From the NCBI GenBank assembly GCA_051295955.1, contig JBPDWA010000002.1, positions 310,001 to 374,000 on the forward strand: a stretch of 64,000 bases of DNA, written 5' to 3'. Positions 34,001-42,134 of the stretch are shown here, one piece after another. This DNA is from Enterococcus faecalis_A. GTDB lineage: Bacteria; Bacillota; Bacilli; Lactobacillales; Enterococcaceae. The number at the start of each line of letters is the position of its first letter. The first letter of the stretch is position 1. Below the pieces are notes generated by a model. The model saw nothing but the letters and a program-made list of their open reading frames with translations, ran no database searches and was not told the DNA's origin. The position numbers were made by a program, and so were the translations under genes.

Positions 34001-34939
34001 ATGAAAAAACAACTATTAAAAATGAGCTTACAATACTTCGCAACACCAACTTTTGATCCTGATAATGTAACAATGCAAGATGCTAAAACTGGGGAAATCC
34101 CCAAAAATATTGCTGATGGCATCATCACGGAGGTTAAACAAGGTTCATCTATTATGCGCCTAGCTAAACAAGTATCTATGCGCAAGCCAATTGAAGAATT
34201 TACTTATATGACTGGAGTGGGTGCTTACTGGGTATCAGAAGCAGAACGAATCCAAACGAGCAAACCCAAATTCGTTAAGGCGGAAATGCGCACGTATAAG
34301 ATGGGTGTTATCATTCCGACAACTCGAGAAAACTTAGATTATTCTGTATCTAATTTCTTTGAGTTGATGCGCCCAGAAGTGGCGGAAGCATTTAATAAAA
34401 AATTTGATCAATCAGCATTTACTGGGGTCAATTCGCCATTCGCTAAAAATATCTTAGGGGCTGCAGCAGCTGCTGGACATGTTGTGGAAGAAACAGCCAA
34501 TAAATACGACGATATCAATCAAGCTATTGCGTTTATCGAAGAAGAAGACTTAGATCCTAATGGAATTGCGACAACACGTAAACAACGGGTGAAATATCGC
34601 TCTACAAAAGACGGTAACGGTATGCCTATCTTCAATACAGCAACTTCAAGCGGTATTGATGATATTTTGGGATTACCTATCGCCTATACTCCTAAAAACA
34701 CTTTAGGTAAAGATGTGGCTGAGTTAGTAGGGGACTGGGATTACGCTTATTACGGCATCTTAAAAGGATTGAACTATGAAATCTTAGATCAAGCGACTTT
34801 AACAACGATCACGGCATCAGATGGAGCCCCAATTAACCTTGCCGAACGCGATATGGTGGCGTTAAAAGCAACTATGACGGTCGGATTTATGGTAGTTAAA
34901 GATGAAGCCTTTGCGGTGGTAAACTTAAAAAAAGCGTAG
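34001..34939 (+). CDS. Major capsid protein
   Basis: 312 aa in frame 0. HK97-fold style: VKQGSSIMRLAKQVSMRKPIEEF, WVSEAERIQTSKPKF, MGVIIPTTRENLDYS. It ends VNLKKA at TAG 34937-34939. A slippery A AAA AAA and a strong hairpin just before and over the stop probably give a minor longer form carrying the BIG2 domain. RBS AAGGAGAA. Confidence 0.92.
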   Translation: MKKQLLKMSLQYFATPTFDPDNVTMQDAKTGEIPKNIADGIITEVKQGSSIMRLAKQVSMRKPIEEFTYMTGVGAYWVSEAERIQTSKPKFVKAEMRTYKMGVIIPTTRENLDYSVSNFFELMRPEVAEAFNKKFDQSAFTGVNSPFAKNILGAAAAAGHVVEETANKYDDINQAIAFIEEEDLDPNGIATTRKQRVKYRSTKDGNGMPIFNTATSSGIDDILGLPIAYTPKNTLGKDVAELVGDWDYAYYGILKGLNYEILDQATLTTITASDGAPINLAERDMVALKATMTVGFMVVKDEAFAVVNLKKA

Positions 34940-34958
34940 CCCCTACAGGGGTAACGCT
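34927..34958 (+). promoter_or_regulatory. Probable programmed -1 frameshift signal in the capsid gene
   Basis: Heptamer A AAA AAA (34927-34933) in the zero frame, a 6-nt spacer, then CCCC-TACA-GGGG (34940-34951) embedded in a longer stem AGCGT/ACGCT (34933-34937, 34954-34958). The -1 frame is open through SVAPTGVTLNKT into the BIG2 domain. Confidence 0.8.
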
Positions 34959-34968
34959 TAATAAAACA

Positions 34969-35196
34969 ATGTTATCTCTGGCACAAGGGGCAAATGAGAC
35001 ATTAGTAGCAACCGTAACACCAGCTGATGCTACCGATAAAACAGTAACATTTAGCTCTAGCAACACTGATGTTGCAACGGTTACACCAAAGCAAGGCAAA
35101 GTTACAGCTGTAGCTGCAGGCACTGCAACAATTACGGCAACAACTGTTAATGGCAAAACAGCAACTTGTGAGGTAACCGTTACAGGAGGGGAATAA
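34969..35196 (+). CDS. Ig-like BIG2 domain, probable -1 extension of the capsid protein
   Basis: The domain's true start is upstream of ATG 34969, at VAPTGVTLNKT in the -1 frame of the capsid gene; the ATG has no ribosome binding site. BIG2 pattern: TVTPADATDKTVTFSSSNTDVATV ... GKVTAVAAGTATITATT. Such domains decorate capsids and are thought to help weak binding to cell or mucus glycans. Fused product about 400 aa. Confidence 0.82.
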   Translation: MLSLAQGANETLVATVTPADATDKTVTFSSSNTDVATVTPKQGKVTAVAAGTATITATTVNGKTATCEVTVTGGE

Positions 35197-35211
35197 TCTC
35201 CTCCTTTTTAG
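35184..35211 (+). terminator. Hairpin with U run after capsid-BIG2
   Basis: AGGAGG (35184-35189) pairs with CCTCCT (35200-35205), followed by TTTTTA. Probably a leaky terminator that lowers expression of genes after the capsid. Confidence 0.65.
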
Positions 35212-35225
35212 TTAGGAGGGATTAG

Positions 35226-35630
35226 ATGCCTTATTTAGAGTTTGCAGAGTTTAAAAAGTTAACCAACAAAGGCGATGACTACAAGACAACATATGACCAG
35301 TACTTGTTAAAGTCAGAGGCTGTGATGGATAACATCACAAATTATTTTTATCAGGTTACCGATATTAACAGTGATCCTATCAATTTTAGAGTGCAACAGT
35401 TTAAACGTGCGTTATGCGCTCAGATTATCTACTTTGGTGAGCTGGAAGCCGATACCTATGAGAGTATCAATAACACGCCGCAAACCTTTTCAGCAGGGCG
35501 TACTAGCGTTTCAAATGCCAGCCGGTATAATCCGTCTGGCGAAAATGAGAGCAAGTCTCTAATAACGGAGGATGCCTATATTTATTTGGAGGGTACAGGG
35601 TTGTTGTATCGGGGGGTGCCATCATGGTAA
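35226..35630 (+). CDS. Head-tail connector (adaptor) protein
   Basis: 134 aa. Helical N-terminal two thirds (YLEFAEFKKLTNKG ... FKRALCAQIIYFGELEADTYESINN) and a flexible C-terminus, in the position and size of SPP1 gp15-type adaptors between capsid and head-closure genes. Confidence 0.75.
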   Translation: MPYLEFAEFKKLTNKGDDYKTTYDQYLLKSEAVMDNITNYFYQVTDINSDPINFRVQQFKRALCAQIIYFGELEADTYESINNTPQTFSAGRTSVSNASRYNPSGENESKSLITEDAYIYLEGTGLLYRGVPSW

Positions 35631-35965
35631 TGCCTAAACCACCTAAAAAGTTTTTAGTCGATAGCTTTGTCTATCGAGAATATTTAGGTGAGGGAGACTA
35701 TAACAAACCAATTTACGGCAACTATATTGCAATAAGCGATTGCCGGATAGACCGTACCCCACAATATACAGCAGGTACTAACGGGAAACAATTGCTCTAT
35801 AATGCAGTGATTTTTTGCTATAACGGACTTACATCTCCGTTAGAAAGCTTTAAAGAGCAATCACTGGTTATCTACGACGGGAAAGAACACATCATTACTA
35901 AAGCAATACCAGTCACTGAGGCTTATACAAACGAGATTTATTCTTATGAGCTGGAGGTGGTTTGA
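35624..35965 (+). CDS. Minor capsid protein 1 family (head closure)
   Basis: 113 aa, ATG 35624, overlapping the previous gene by 7 nt. Beta-rich; pattern PKPPKKFLVDSFVYREYLG ... IYDGKEHIITKAIPVTEAY matches the minor_capsid_1 family. Seals the portal-adaptor channel before tail joining. Confidence 0.8.
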   Translation: MVMPKPPKKFLVDSFVYREYLGEGDYNKPIYGNYIAISDCRIDRTPQYTAGTNGKQLLYNAVIFCYNGLTSPLESFKEQSLVIYDGKEHIITKAIPVTEAYTNEIYSYELEVV

Positions 35966-36294
35966 TGGGCGTTACCATTAAGGTTGATTTGGGTGGAGTG
36001 CAACGCAAATTAAGCAATCAAAACATCAAACGAGGCCAATATGCTTTAGCTAACCAGGCATTGGCTGATATGTTGCCATTTGTGCCTAGAAAAGAAGGAA
36101 CATTACGGCAAAGTAGTTATGTATCAAGCGTTAACTCGATCATTTTTAATACGCCGTATGCTAAAAGACAATTTTATTTAAAAGGACGGAATTACTCTAC
36201 GCCGGGTACAGGCCCTAGATGGGATTTGAAAGCAAAATCTATGTATTTGCCTAAATGGGAGAAAGCCTTTTTGAAAGGAGCTGGAATCATTTAA
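35965..36294 (+). CDS. Minor capsid protein 2-type tail completion protein
   Basis: 109 aa from ATG 35965 (GGAGGTGG upstream, start overlapping the preceding stop). VDLGGVQRKLSNQNIKRGQYALANQALADMLPFVP ... LRQSSYV matches the minor_capsid_2/gp10-like family, which joins head and tail. Confidence 0.8.
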   Translation: MGVTIKVDLGGVQRKLSNQNIKRGQYALANQALADMLPFVPRKEGTLRQSSYVSSVNSIIFNTPYAKRQFYLKGRNYSTPGTGPRWDLKAKSMYLPKWEKAFLKGAGII

Positions 36295-36689
36295 TGGACT
36301 TTATCGATTGTGTCAAACATGCTATTAACGGAATTGGTGGACTTCCTTTACTCATCCGTAAAGGATATTTAGGGACGGAGGAATCTCTAGTTATCTATCC
36401 ACTCCCGGGAAGTGCTGCAACCCGTGAATATATGGATGGAGCAAAGGACATCAATTTAAATTACGAAATCGCAATGAAATCTAAAGACGAAAAAAAACTT
36501 GAAGGAGCGTTGTGGCTCATTTCCGATTATTTAGACAACTTGCGAGATATTACAAGCACCGACAATAGTTTTACATTTAACAAATTGACCATAACGAGTA
36601 AGCCGTTTATCAATAATTATGATAATCAAGGCTGGCTCGTTTTTTTATTGAATTTTACCGCCAATATTACTACTAAGGAGGAGCTATAA
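36294..36689 (+). CDS. Minor capsid protein 3-type tail terminator
   Basis: 131 aa from ATG 36294, overlapping the preceding stop. Beta/alpha protein with YPLPGSAATREYMDGAKDINLNYEIAMKSKD, consistent with the minor_capsid_3 family or tail terminator proteins that cap the tube. Immediately before the tail tube gene. Confidence 0.77.
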   Translation: MDFIDCVKHAINGIGGLPLLIRKGYLGTEESLVIYPLPGSAATREYMDGAKDINLNYEIAMKSKDEKKLEGALWLISDYLDNLRDITSTDNSFTFNKLTITSKPFINNYDNQGWLVFLLNFTANITTKEEL

Positions 36690-37138
36690 TGGCAAGATTA
36701 AAAAATGCGCTGCGTGGTCATTTTATTGCACCATGGAAAAATACAGACACGGAGGCACCAACTGATGGTTGGTTAGAGTTAGCGAAATGGATATCAAGTG
36801 TGTCAGATGATACAGACGAAGAAACAGATGATACGGGGTATTACGATGGGGATGGAACAAAAGAGACAACAGTAACTGGCGTGAGTGGGGCATATACCTT
36901 TGAAGGATCGTACGATGCAGAAGATGCTGCTCAAGCTTTCGTTGCAGGATTAAAATACAAACTTGGGGATGACCGTAAAGTGTGGCATCGTGTAGTTTCT
37001 GCAGACGGAGCAAAAGAATGGGTAGGTGTGGCCACTGTGTCTGACATCAAAGCGGGAGCCGGGGACGCCACAGAATACGAAGATTTCGGATGTAAAATCA
37101 CGTACAATCAATTGCCAAAAGAAAAACCATCAAAATGA
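36689..37138 (+). CDS. Major tail tube protein
   Basis: 149 aa. MARLKNALRGHFIAPWKN and YEDFGCKITYNQLP frame a short tail-tube fold. Followed in the -1 frame by an Fn3 domain; the zero frame ends AAA TGA in the context A AAA TGA (37132-37138). Confidence 0.85.
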   Translation: MARLKNALRGHFIAPWKNTDTEAPTDGWLELAKWISSVSDDTDEETDDTGYYDGDGTKETTVTGVSGAYTFEGSYDAEDAAQAFVAGLKYKLGDDRKVWHRVVSADGAKEWVGVATVSDIKAGAGDATEYEDFGCKITYNQLPKEKPSK

Positions 37139-37419
37139 CGCCCGGCGCTCCAACTATTCGCGTTGTAGCCAACTCTGGTGCGGTTAATTACACAATTACC
37201 GACCCAGAGGGAGCGACGGATATTACGGGCTACAAACTATCTTATAAGTTGACCATTCAGTTGAAACAGAGGTCAACAAAAGAGGTTACAGCTAAAACAG
37301 GCGTGATTGATAGTCTGGCAAACGGATCAGAGTATCAGTTTAAAGCGCAAGCTAAAAACGCTAATGGCTATGGTGACTTTAGTGAGGTAGTCACAGCAAC
37401 ACCAACAGAACAACAGTAG
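37135..37419 (+). CDS. Fibronectin type III domain, probable extension of the tail tube protein
   Basis: 94 aa. Fn3 features: ITGYKLSYKLTIQ and IDSLANGSEYQFKAQAKNANGYGDFSEVVTATP. ATG 37135 overlaps the tail gene stop (ATGA) but has no clear ribosome binding site. It is open in the -1 frame upstream, so it is made either as a frameshift fusion or by reinitiation. Fn3 domains commonly decorate siphovirus tails. Confidence 0.78.
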   Translation: MTPGAPTIRVVANSGAVNYTITDPEGATDITGYKLSYKLTIQLKQRSTKEVTAKTGVIDSLANGSEYQFKAQAKNANGYGDFSEVVTATPTEQQ

Positions 37420-37442
37420 AGGGGCTTAGGCTCCTCTTTTTA
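37418..37442 (+). terminator. Hairpin with U run after tail tube-Fn3
   Basis: AGAGGGGC-TTAG-GCTCCTCT, 8 bp with one G-U, followed by TTTT. Probably a leaky terminator that keeps tail tube mRNA in excess, like the one after the capsid. Confidence 0.7.
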
Positions 37443-37461
37443 AATACGAGGAGGATGAACA

Positions 37462-37827
37462 ATGGCAGTTATTAAATTACAAAGTACGTTTATTGAATTC
37501 CCATTTCAGAATGCAGAAGGGGAAGAAGTACTAAATCTAAAGTTTGATACATCTGATAAAAATTTAAAAAAATTGTCAGTTACCGTAAAAGAGTTAAAGA
37601 AAAAAACGGAAGAATTAAAAGAAAAAGACACTCTATCCGAGAAAGAAGTAAAACAGTTCATCAAAGATAGTGTAGATACTATTTTTGGACAAGGATCATT
37701 TGACGCTATGTATCAATTATCTCCTTCTCTTGTGATCGTCACCGATTATTTTTTCCAAATGGCGGAAGGTGTTTTTGAGGAATGTAATGAAGATAAGTAT
37801 AAAGAAAAAATGGAAAAATACTTATAA
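37462..37827 (+). CDS. Tail assembly chaperone
   Basis: 121 aa. Position (between tail tube and tape measure), size and helical content fit gpG-type chaperones. RBS CGAGGAGG. Separated from the next gene in the same frame by a single TAA. Confidence 0.75.
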   Translation: MAVIKLQSTFIEFPFQNAEGEEVLNLKFDTSDKNLKKLSVTVKELKKKTEELKEKDTLSEKEVKQFIKDSVDTIFGQGSFDAMYQLSPSLVIVTDYFFQMAEGVFEECNEDKYKEKMEKYL

Positions 37828-37842
37828 ATGGGAGTGAGCATT

Positions 37843-38418
37843 ATGCTTTCTCTGTCTTATCGGCCCAACAAACAAGTAGAAATAGAAGGTCAGCTTTTTG
37901 AAATAAACTTATCATTTGACAATATCCTAAAACTTATCGACATGTTAAACGATTCGGAGCTATCAGATAAGTACAAAGTCATTTTAGGCACAAACATGCT
38001 GTTTGGTGTGTCTTTTTTATTTCCGTTTGATCGACTTCAAGAAATTTTCACCACAGTTTTCTACACATATATTGCGAAAGAAACGAGTGAAACAGTTGAA
38101 ACGGATATACAAGGAAATCCTATGCCACCAAGGTATAGGGAAGATCAAGCAAGTAACTACTCTCTGAGATATGATGCTGACTACATTTTCGCGTCATTCT
38201 ACCAAGCCTATCAAATCGACCTCATCGATCAACAAGGAAAGCTAAGTTGGGAAAAATTCAACGCATTATTGATGGGATTACCAAAGGATACAAAATTTAA
38301 AGAAGTAATGGAAATTCGAACGTGGACTCCTTATAAAGGCTGTTCAAAAGAAGAAAAAAACAGAATGAAAAAATTGCAAAAATTATATGCGCTACCAGAG
38401 AAAGTAGGTGAGAGTTGA
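37843..38418 (+). CDS. Bacteriophage Gp15 family protein (tail assembly)
   Basis: 191 aa from ATG 37843 (GGGAGTGAG upstream); an in-frame ATG at 37828 directly follows the previous stop. LSYRPNKQVEIEGQLFEINLSFDNILK ... DYIFASFYQAYQIDL ... KLSWEKFNALLMGLPKDTKF matches the Gp15 family, the usual second tail chaperone component in this phage group. Confidence 0.85.
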   Translation: MLSLSYRPNKQVEIEGQLFEINLSFDNILKLIDMLNDSELSDKYKVILGTNMLFGVSFLFPFDRLQEIFTTVFYTYIAKETSETVETDIQGNPMPPRYREDQASNYSLRYDADYIFASFYQAYQIDLIDQQGKLSWEKFNALLMGLPKDTKFKEVMEIRTWTPYKGCSKEEKNRMKKLQKLYALPEKVGES

Positions 38419-40643
38419 TGTCAGACGGACAAATAGTCATTGAGGTAATTATGGACGATAAGAGTGTCCGCAGTGGAACAGCCAAAATTGATTCTTCCAT
38501 CGGAAGTTTATCGAGAAGCGGGGAGCGAGCTTCTCTTAGCATTGGTAAAATTGCCACATCAATAGGTCTTGTAAAAGTAGCTGGAAAAGCATTTGATCTT
38601 TTAAAAAGTTCGGTTGGAAGTGCAGTAGATCGATTTGATACGCTACAAAAATTTCCAAAAGTAATGGAATCTTTAGGGTATAGCACTGAACAATCAGCTA
38701 AGTCATCAAAAAAATTATCTGATGGAATTGAAGGCTTACCTACCACCTTACAAGATGTTGTGGCTCATACACAACAAATGACTTCAATTACTGGAGACTT
38801 AGACAAATCAACAGACACTGTATTAGCCTTGAATAATGCCTTTTTGGCCTCGGGAGCATCTACAGCTGATGCAGAAAGAGGAATGCAACAGTACAATCAA
38901 ATGCTTTCTACTGGTCAAGTTGATTTAATGTCATGGCGAACACTCCAAGAAACAATGCCTCTTGCACTCCAAAAGACAGCAGAAGCTATGGGATTTGTAG
39001 GGAAATCCGCTCAAACAGATTTGTATAACGCCTTAAAAAACGGAACGGTTACTTTTGATCAATTCCAAGATAAACTGATTCAGCTAGGAACAGGTACAGG
39101 AATGTTAGCTGATTTAGCAAAAAAAAATAGTTTGGGCATCAAAACGTCATTTGTAAATTTAAGAAATTCCATCACTAAAGGGTTAGCGAATGTCCTAACA
39201 AAATTTGACGAAGTCATCCAAAAACTTACGGGGAAAAGTATTGCACAGAATATTGATAGTTTAAAAGGAATCATCAATAAAATTTTTAATGATATTACGG
39301 CGAATGTGTACAAAGTGATTCCAACATTAGAAAATTTAAAGAATCTTTTTGTTGGTGTATATAATGAATTGTCAGAGCATTGGACATTGATCGCACCAAT
39401 TTTAGCTGGTGTAGCAGCTGGATTTGCTGTTTTTGGCGCAATAACGATAAGTATTTGGGTTTACAATACAGCGATATCTATTGCTGCAACTGTAACTGGA
39501 GCTTTTACTGCCGCTCTAGCATTTTTATTATCTCCAATTGGTTTGATTGTAATAGCAATTGGTACACTTGTAGCAATCGGCACAGCGTTGTATATGAATT
39601 GGACTACAATTAAAGAATCTGCTATTTCAATTTGGACAACTATTAGTGATTTTTTTAGTACAGTGTTGAATGCAATAGGTACCTTTTTTTTAAATTCTTG
39701 GGCTACAATTTCATTATTTTTATCTCAAACATGGGGAAATATATCGTCTGCAGCTTCAAGCATTTGGAGTAGTATAGGTTCTTTTATAGAGAATATTATT
39801 GAAAGTATATCAAACAATATAACAACAGTCTGGAATACTATACTAGGATTTTTAACATCAATTTTTAATAAAATTTCATCAAATGTTTTTACTGTTTGGA
39901 ATGGTATATTTGATTTTTTAAGAGGTTTAGTCAATGGAATATGGAATATAATGAATAGCGTGTTTAGCTCTATATTAAATATTGTAACAACTATATGGAA
40001 CAATATAAAAAGCGCAATATCTATGCCAATTGAAGCGGCAAAAAATACTGTCATGAGCGTTGTGGATTCAATAAAAAGAGTTCTAATGTCCATTGCAAAT
40101 ATTAATCTTTTTGATGCAGGGAAAGCAATTATCAATGGCTTCTTGAAAGGGCTTAAAAGTGCTTTTAAAGAAGTCAAGGATTTTGTTGGTGGCATTGCTG
40201 ATTGGATATCAAAACACAAGGGTCCGATTTCTTATGATAAAAAATTATTAATCACTCATGGACAAGCAATTATGCAAAGTCTAAATAATGGCCTAGTAAA
40301 TGGCTTTCAACAGGTTCAGGATACTATTTCTGGCATTGCAAGTGAACTAAGCGACGGGGTAAATGTTGGCTTGAATGTAAGAGCTTCAGACAATTTACTT
40401 TCATTACCAAAGATCACCCCGGAAGCAGCGCTAGGGGCATATGGACAAATGGCGAGCACATCGAGCATTGTTAATAATTACTATACGACACGAAACAACG
40501 ATGGCGTGCACTATCAACGTCCGATCATCATAGAAAACACTGTAGAACTAGACGGGCGGTCATTAGCTAAAGGTACTGCTAAATTTACAGATGAAGAAAT
40601 TAGAAGAACGACAAAATTACAAAACAAGATTAAAGGAGTGTAA
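38418..40643 (+). CDS. Tail tape measure protein
   Basis: 741 aa from ATG 38418. Tape-measure domain at about 60-260 (LPTTLQDVVAHTQQM ... DLMSWRTLQETMPLALQKTAEAMG ... FDQFQDKL). Hydrophobic helices at about 325-395, then Trp/Phe-containing repeats (IWSSIGSFIENII, VWNTILGFLTSIF, VWNGIFDFLRGLV) to about 540. At about 0.15 nm per residue this predicts a tail near 110 nm. Confidence 0.93.
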   Translation: MSDGQIVIEVIMDDKSVRSGTAKIDSSIGSLSRSGERASLSIGKIATSIGLVKVAGKAFDLLKSSVGSAVDRFDTLQKFPKVMESLGYSTEQSAKSSKKLSDGIEGLPTTLQDVVAHTQQMTSITGDLDKSTDTVLALNNAFLASGASTADAERGMQQYNQMLSTGQVDLMSWRTLQETMPLALQKTAEAMGFVGKSAQTDLYNALKNGTVTFDQFQDKLIQLGTGTGMLADLAKKNSLGIKTSFVNLRNSITKGLANVLTKFDEVIQKLTGKSIAQNIDSLKGIINKIFNDITANVYKVIPTLENLKNLFVGVYNELSEHWTLIAPILAGVAAGFAVFGAITISIWVYNTAISIAATVTGAFTAALAFLLSPIGLIVIAIGTLVAIGTALYMNWTTIKESAISIWTTISDFFSTVLNAIGTFFLNSWATISLFLSQTWGNISSAASSIWSSIGSFIENIIESISNNITTVWNTILGFLTSIFNKISSNVFTVWNGIFDFLRGLVNGIWNIMNSVFSSILNIVTTIWNNIKSAISMPIEAAKNTVMSVVDSIKRVLMSIANINLFDAGKAIINGFLKGLKSAFKEVKDFVGGIADWISKHKGPISYDKKLLITHGQAIMQSLNNGLVNGFQQVQDTISGIASELSDGVNVGLNVRASDNLLSLPKITPEAALGAYGQMASTSSIVNNYYTTRNNDGVHYQRPIIIENTVELDGRSLAKGTAKFTDEEIRRTTKLQNKIKGV

Positions 40644-40646
40644 GGC

Positions 40647-42134
40647 ATGTCATTATCGGTACTCTTTGATGGACACGAGCTCTCCGAGTATTTAAATGTA
40701 AGTGTCGGGTTTGATAGAGGCATTGGACCTAACAAGTCAATATCCTTGCAAAAAAACGGCATTATGAGAGGGAAAGATTTTGTCTCAACAACAAATGATG
40801 ATAAAACCATCACTATGCCTTTTGTGATGTGTAATGACTTAGGGATAAAGCGCAGAGAGCTAGCGAAGATTCTAGATGTGGACGAGCCAAAAGAGCTTAT
40901 ATTTGGTGACGAGCCTGACGTTTTTTACTATGCTTTACCATCTGATATCCCTAAGTTAGACGAGATACATTTTTTAGGGAAAGCCTCAATTGATTGGGTC
41001 ATACCTGATGGAGTAGCTCATGCAAAGGAAACAAAAGAATTTACAGCTAAAATAAATAAGGATGGCATTTTAGAAATGACTGTAGCTAATGAAGGGACCG
41101 AGCCGGTCCCTATTTCTTTTGACGTCGATATTCATGCGGATAACGGCTATTTTTCGGCTGTGTCTGAGTATGGAGTAATGGAATTTGGAAATATTAAAGA
41201 AGTAGACGGCACAATGGTAGAAACGCCAAAAAGTAAAACATTAGTGGCTACAAATAACCTTAAGGACTGGGAACAATGGCAAAAAGGGAACTACAACACG
41301 GAGAATCCAAAAAAAATATGCAACATGGAACTAGGGGTTCGTCAAGATTCTTTTAATACGGCCTTGGGCGATCTGATTGGTGAAATGCAAAAAGAAGGGA
41401 ATGCTTCTGGGGGATTAAGATATGTGGATTTTGAATCCTCCCGAAATGTCTATTTGTGGTTTCGTTATTGGTTTGAAACTGCTTTGGTGGGACAAACAGG
41501 AACTTCTGGCATTAACTTAGTTTCTGAGGACGGAACACTTGTCTGCTCTCTCATTATTGAGAAATTAGATGCATCAGGAAATACAGCGAGAGCTATTTTA
41601 AAAGTTGGTGGAGAAAATCCAAAACAATATGAGGTATTCCCTTTTCTTCCAACGCACTGGCGGAAAGATAACCCGATCACTTGGGAAGAAGGTGGCGGAG
41701 CGATGGATATCAGAAAAATTGGCGGAACCATCACTATGTTTTGGAACCACCGTTTTTACTCTTGTTACGTTCCGGAACTCGAGAATGTCAAAGTTTCCCG
41801 AGTAGAATTTTACGTTGGTCAATGGAATGGTCGTAATCTTACCAATCAAAAAGTAACACGAATGTATTTGCGCAGAATATCTGTTACTCAACTGAATGTA
41901 GAGGAATGGCAAGATAATCCAAATCGTTGGACAACCGGAGACCACTTGTTTATTGACGGGGAATCTAAACGTAAGCAATTTTATGTAAATGGACAAGTGT
42001 CATTACGTGATGAAGTGGTAGGTACAAAATACTTTAAAGTACCTTCGGGTGAAACGAAAATACAATTTTATTATTCGGATTTTAGTCAACCAATACCAAG
42101 CGTGAGAGGCACAATTAGGGAGGCGTGGCAGTGA
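40647..42134 (+). CDS. Distal tail protein (Dit), enlarged form with probable carbohydrate-binding domain
   Basis: 495 aa, about twice a minimal Dit. The N-terminal Dit belt domain (LSVLFDGHELSEYLNVSVGFDRGIG ... KRRELAKILDVDEPKELIFGDEPD) is followed by a beta-rich module at about 205-420 resembling carbohydrate-binding modules of 'evolved' Dits, then a C-terminal galectin-like end. Forms the baseplate hub ring; the insertion probably binds cell wall polysaccharide. Confidence 0.85.
   Translation: MSLSVLFDGHELSEYLNVSVGFDRGIGPNKSISLQKNGIMRGKDFVSTTNDDKTITMPFVMCNDLGIKRRELAKILDVDEPKELIFGDEPDVFYYALPSDIPKLDEIHFLGKASIDWVIPDGVAHAKETKEFTAKINKDGILEMTVANEGTEPVPISFDVDIHADNGYFSAVSEYGVMEFGNIKEVDGTMVETPKSKTLVATNNLKDWEQWQKGNYNTENPKKICNMELGVRQDSFNTALGDLIGEMQKEGNASGGLRYVDFESSRNVYLWFRYWFETALVGQTGTSGINLVSEDGTLVCSLIIEKLDASGNTARAILKVGGENPKQYEVFPFLPTHWRKDNPITWEEGGGAMDIRKIGGTITMFWNHRFYSCYVPELENVKVSRVEFYVGQWNGRNLTNQKVTRMYLRRISVTQLNVEEWQDNPNRWTTGDHLFIDGESKRKQFYVNGQVSLRDEVVGTKYFKVPSGETKIQFYYSDFSQPIPSVRGTIREAWQ

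Noticed and set aside
37462..38418. Programmed -1 frameshift between the two tail assembly chaperones
   Set aside because: The two genes are in the same frame, separated by one TAA, and the second has its own RBS, so classic frameshifting is not needed; stop readthrough was not supported by any motif.
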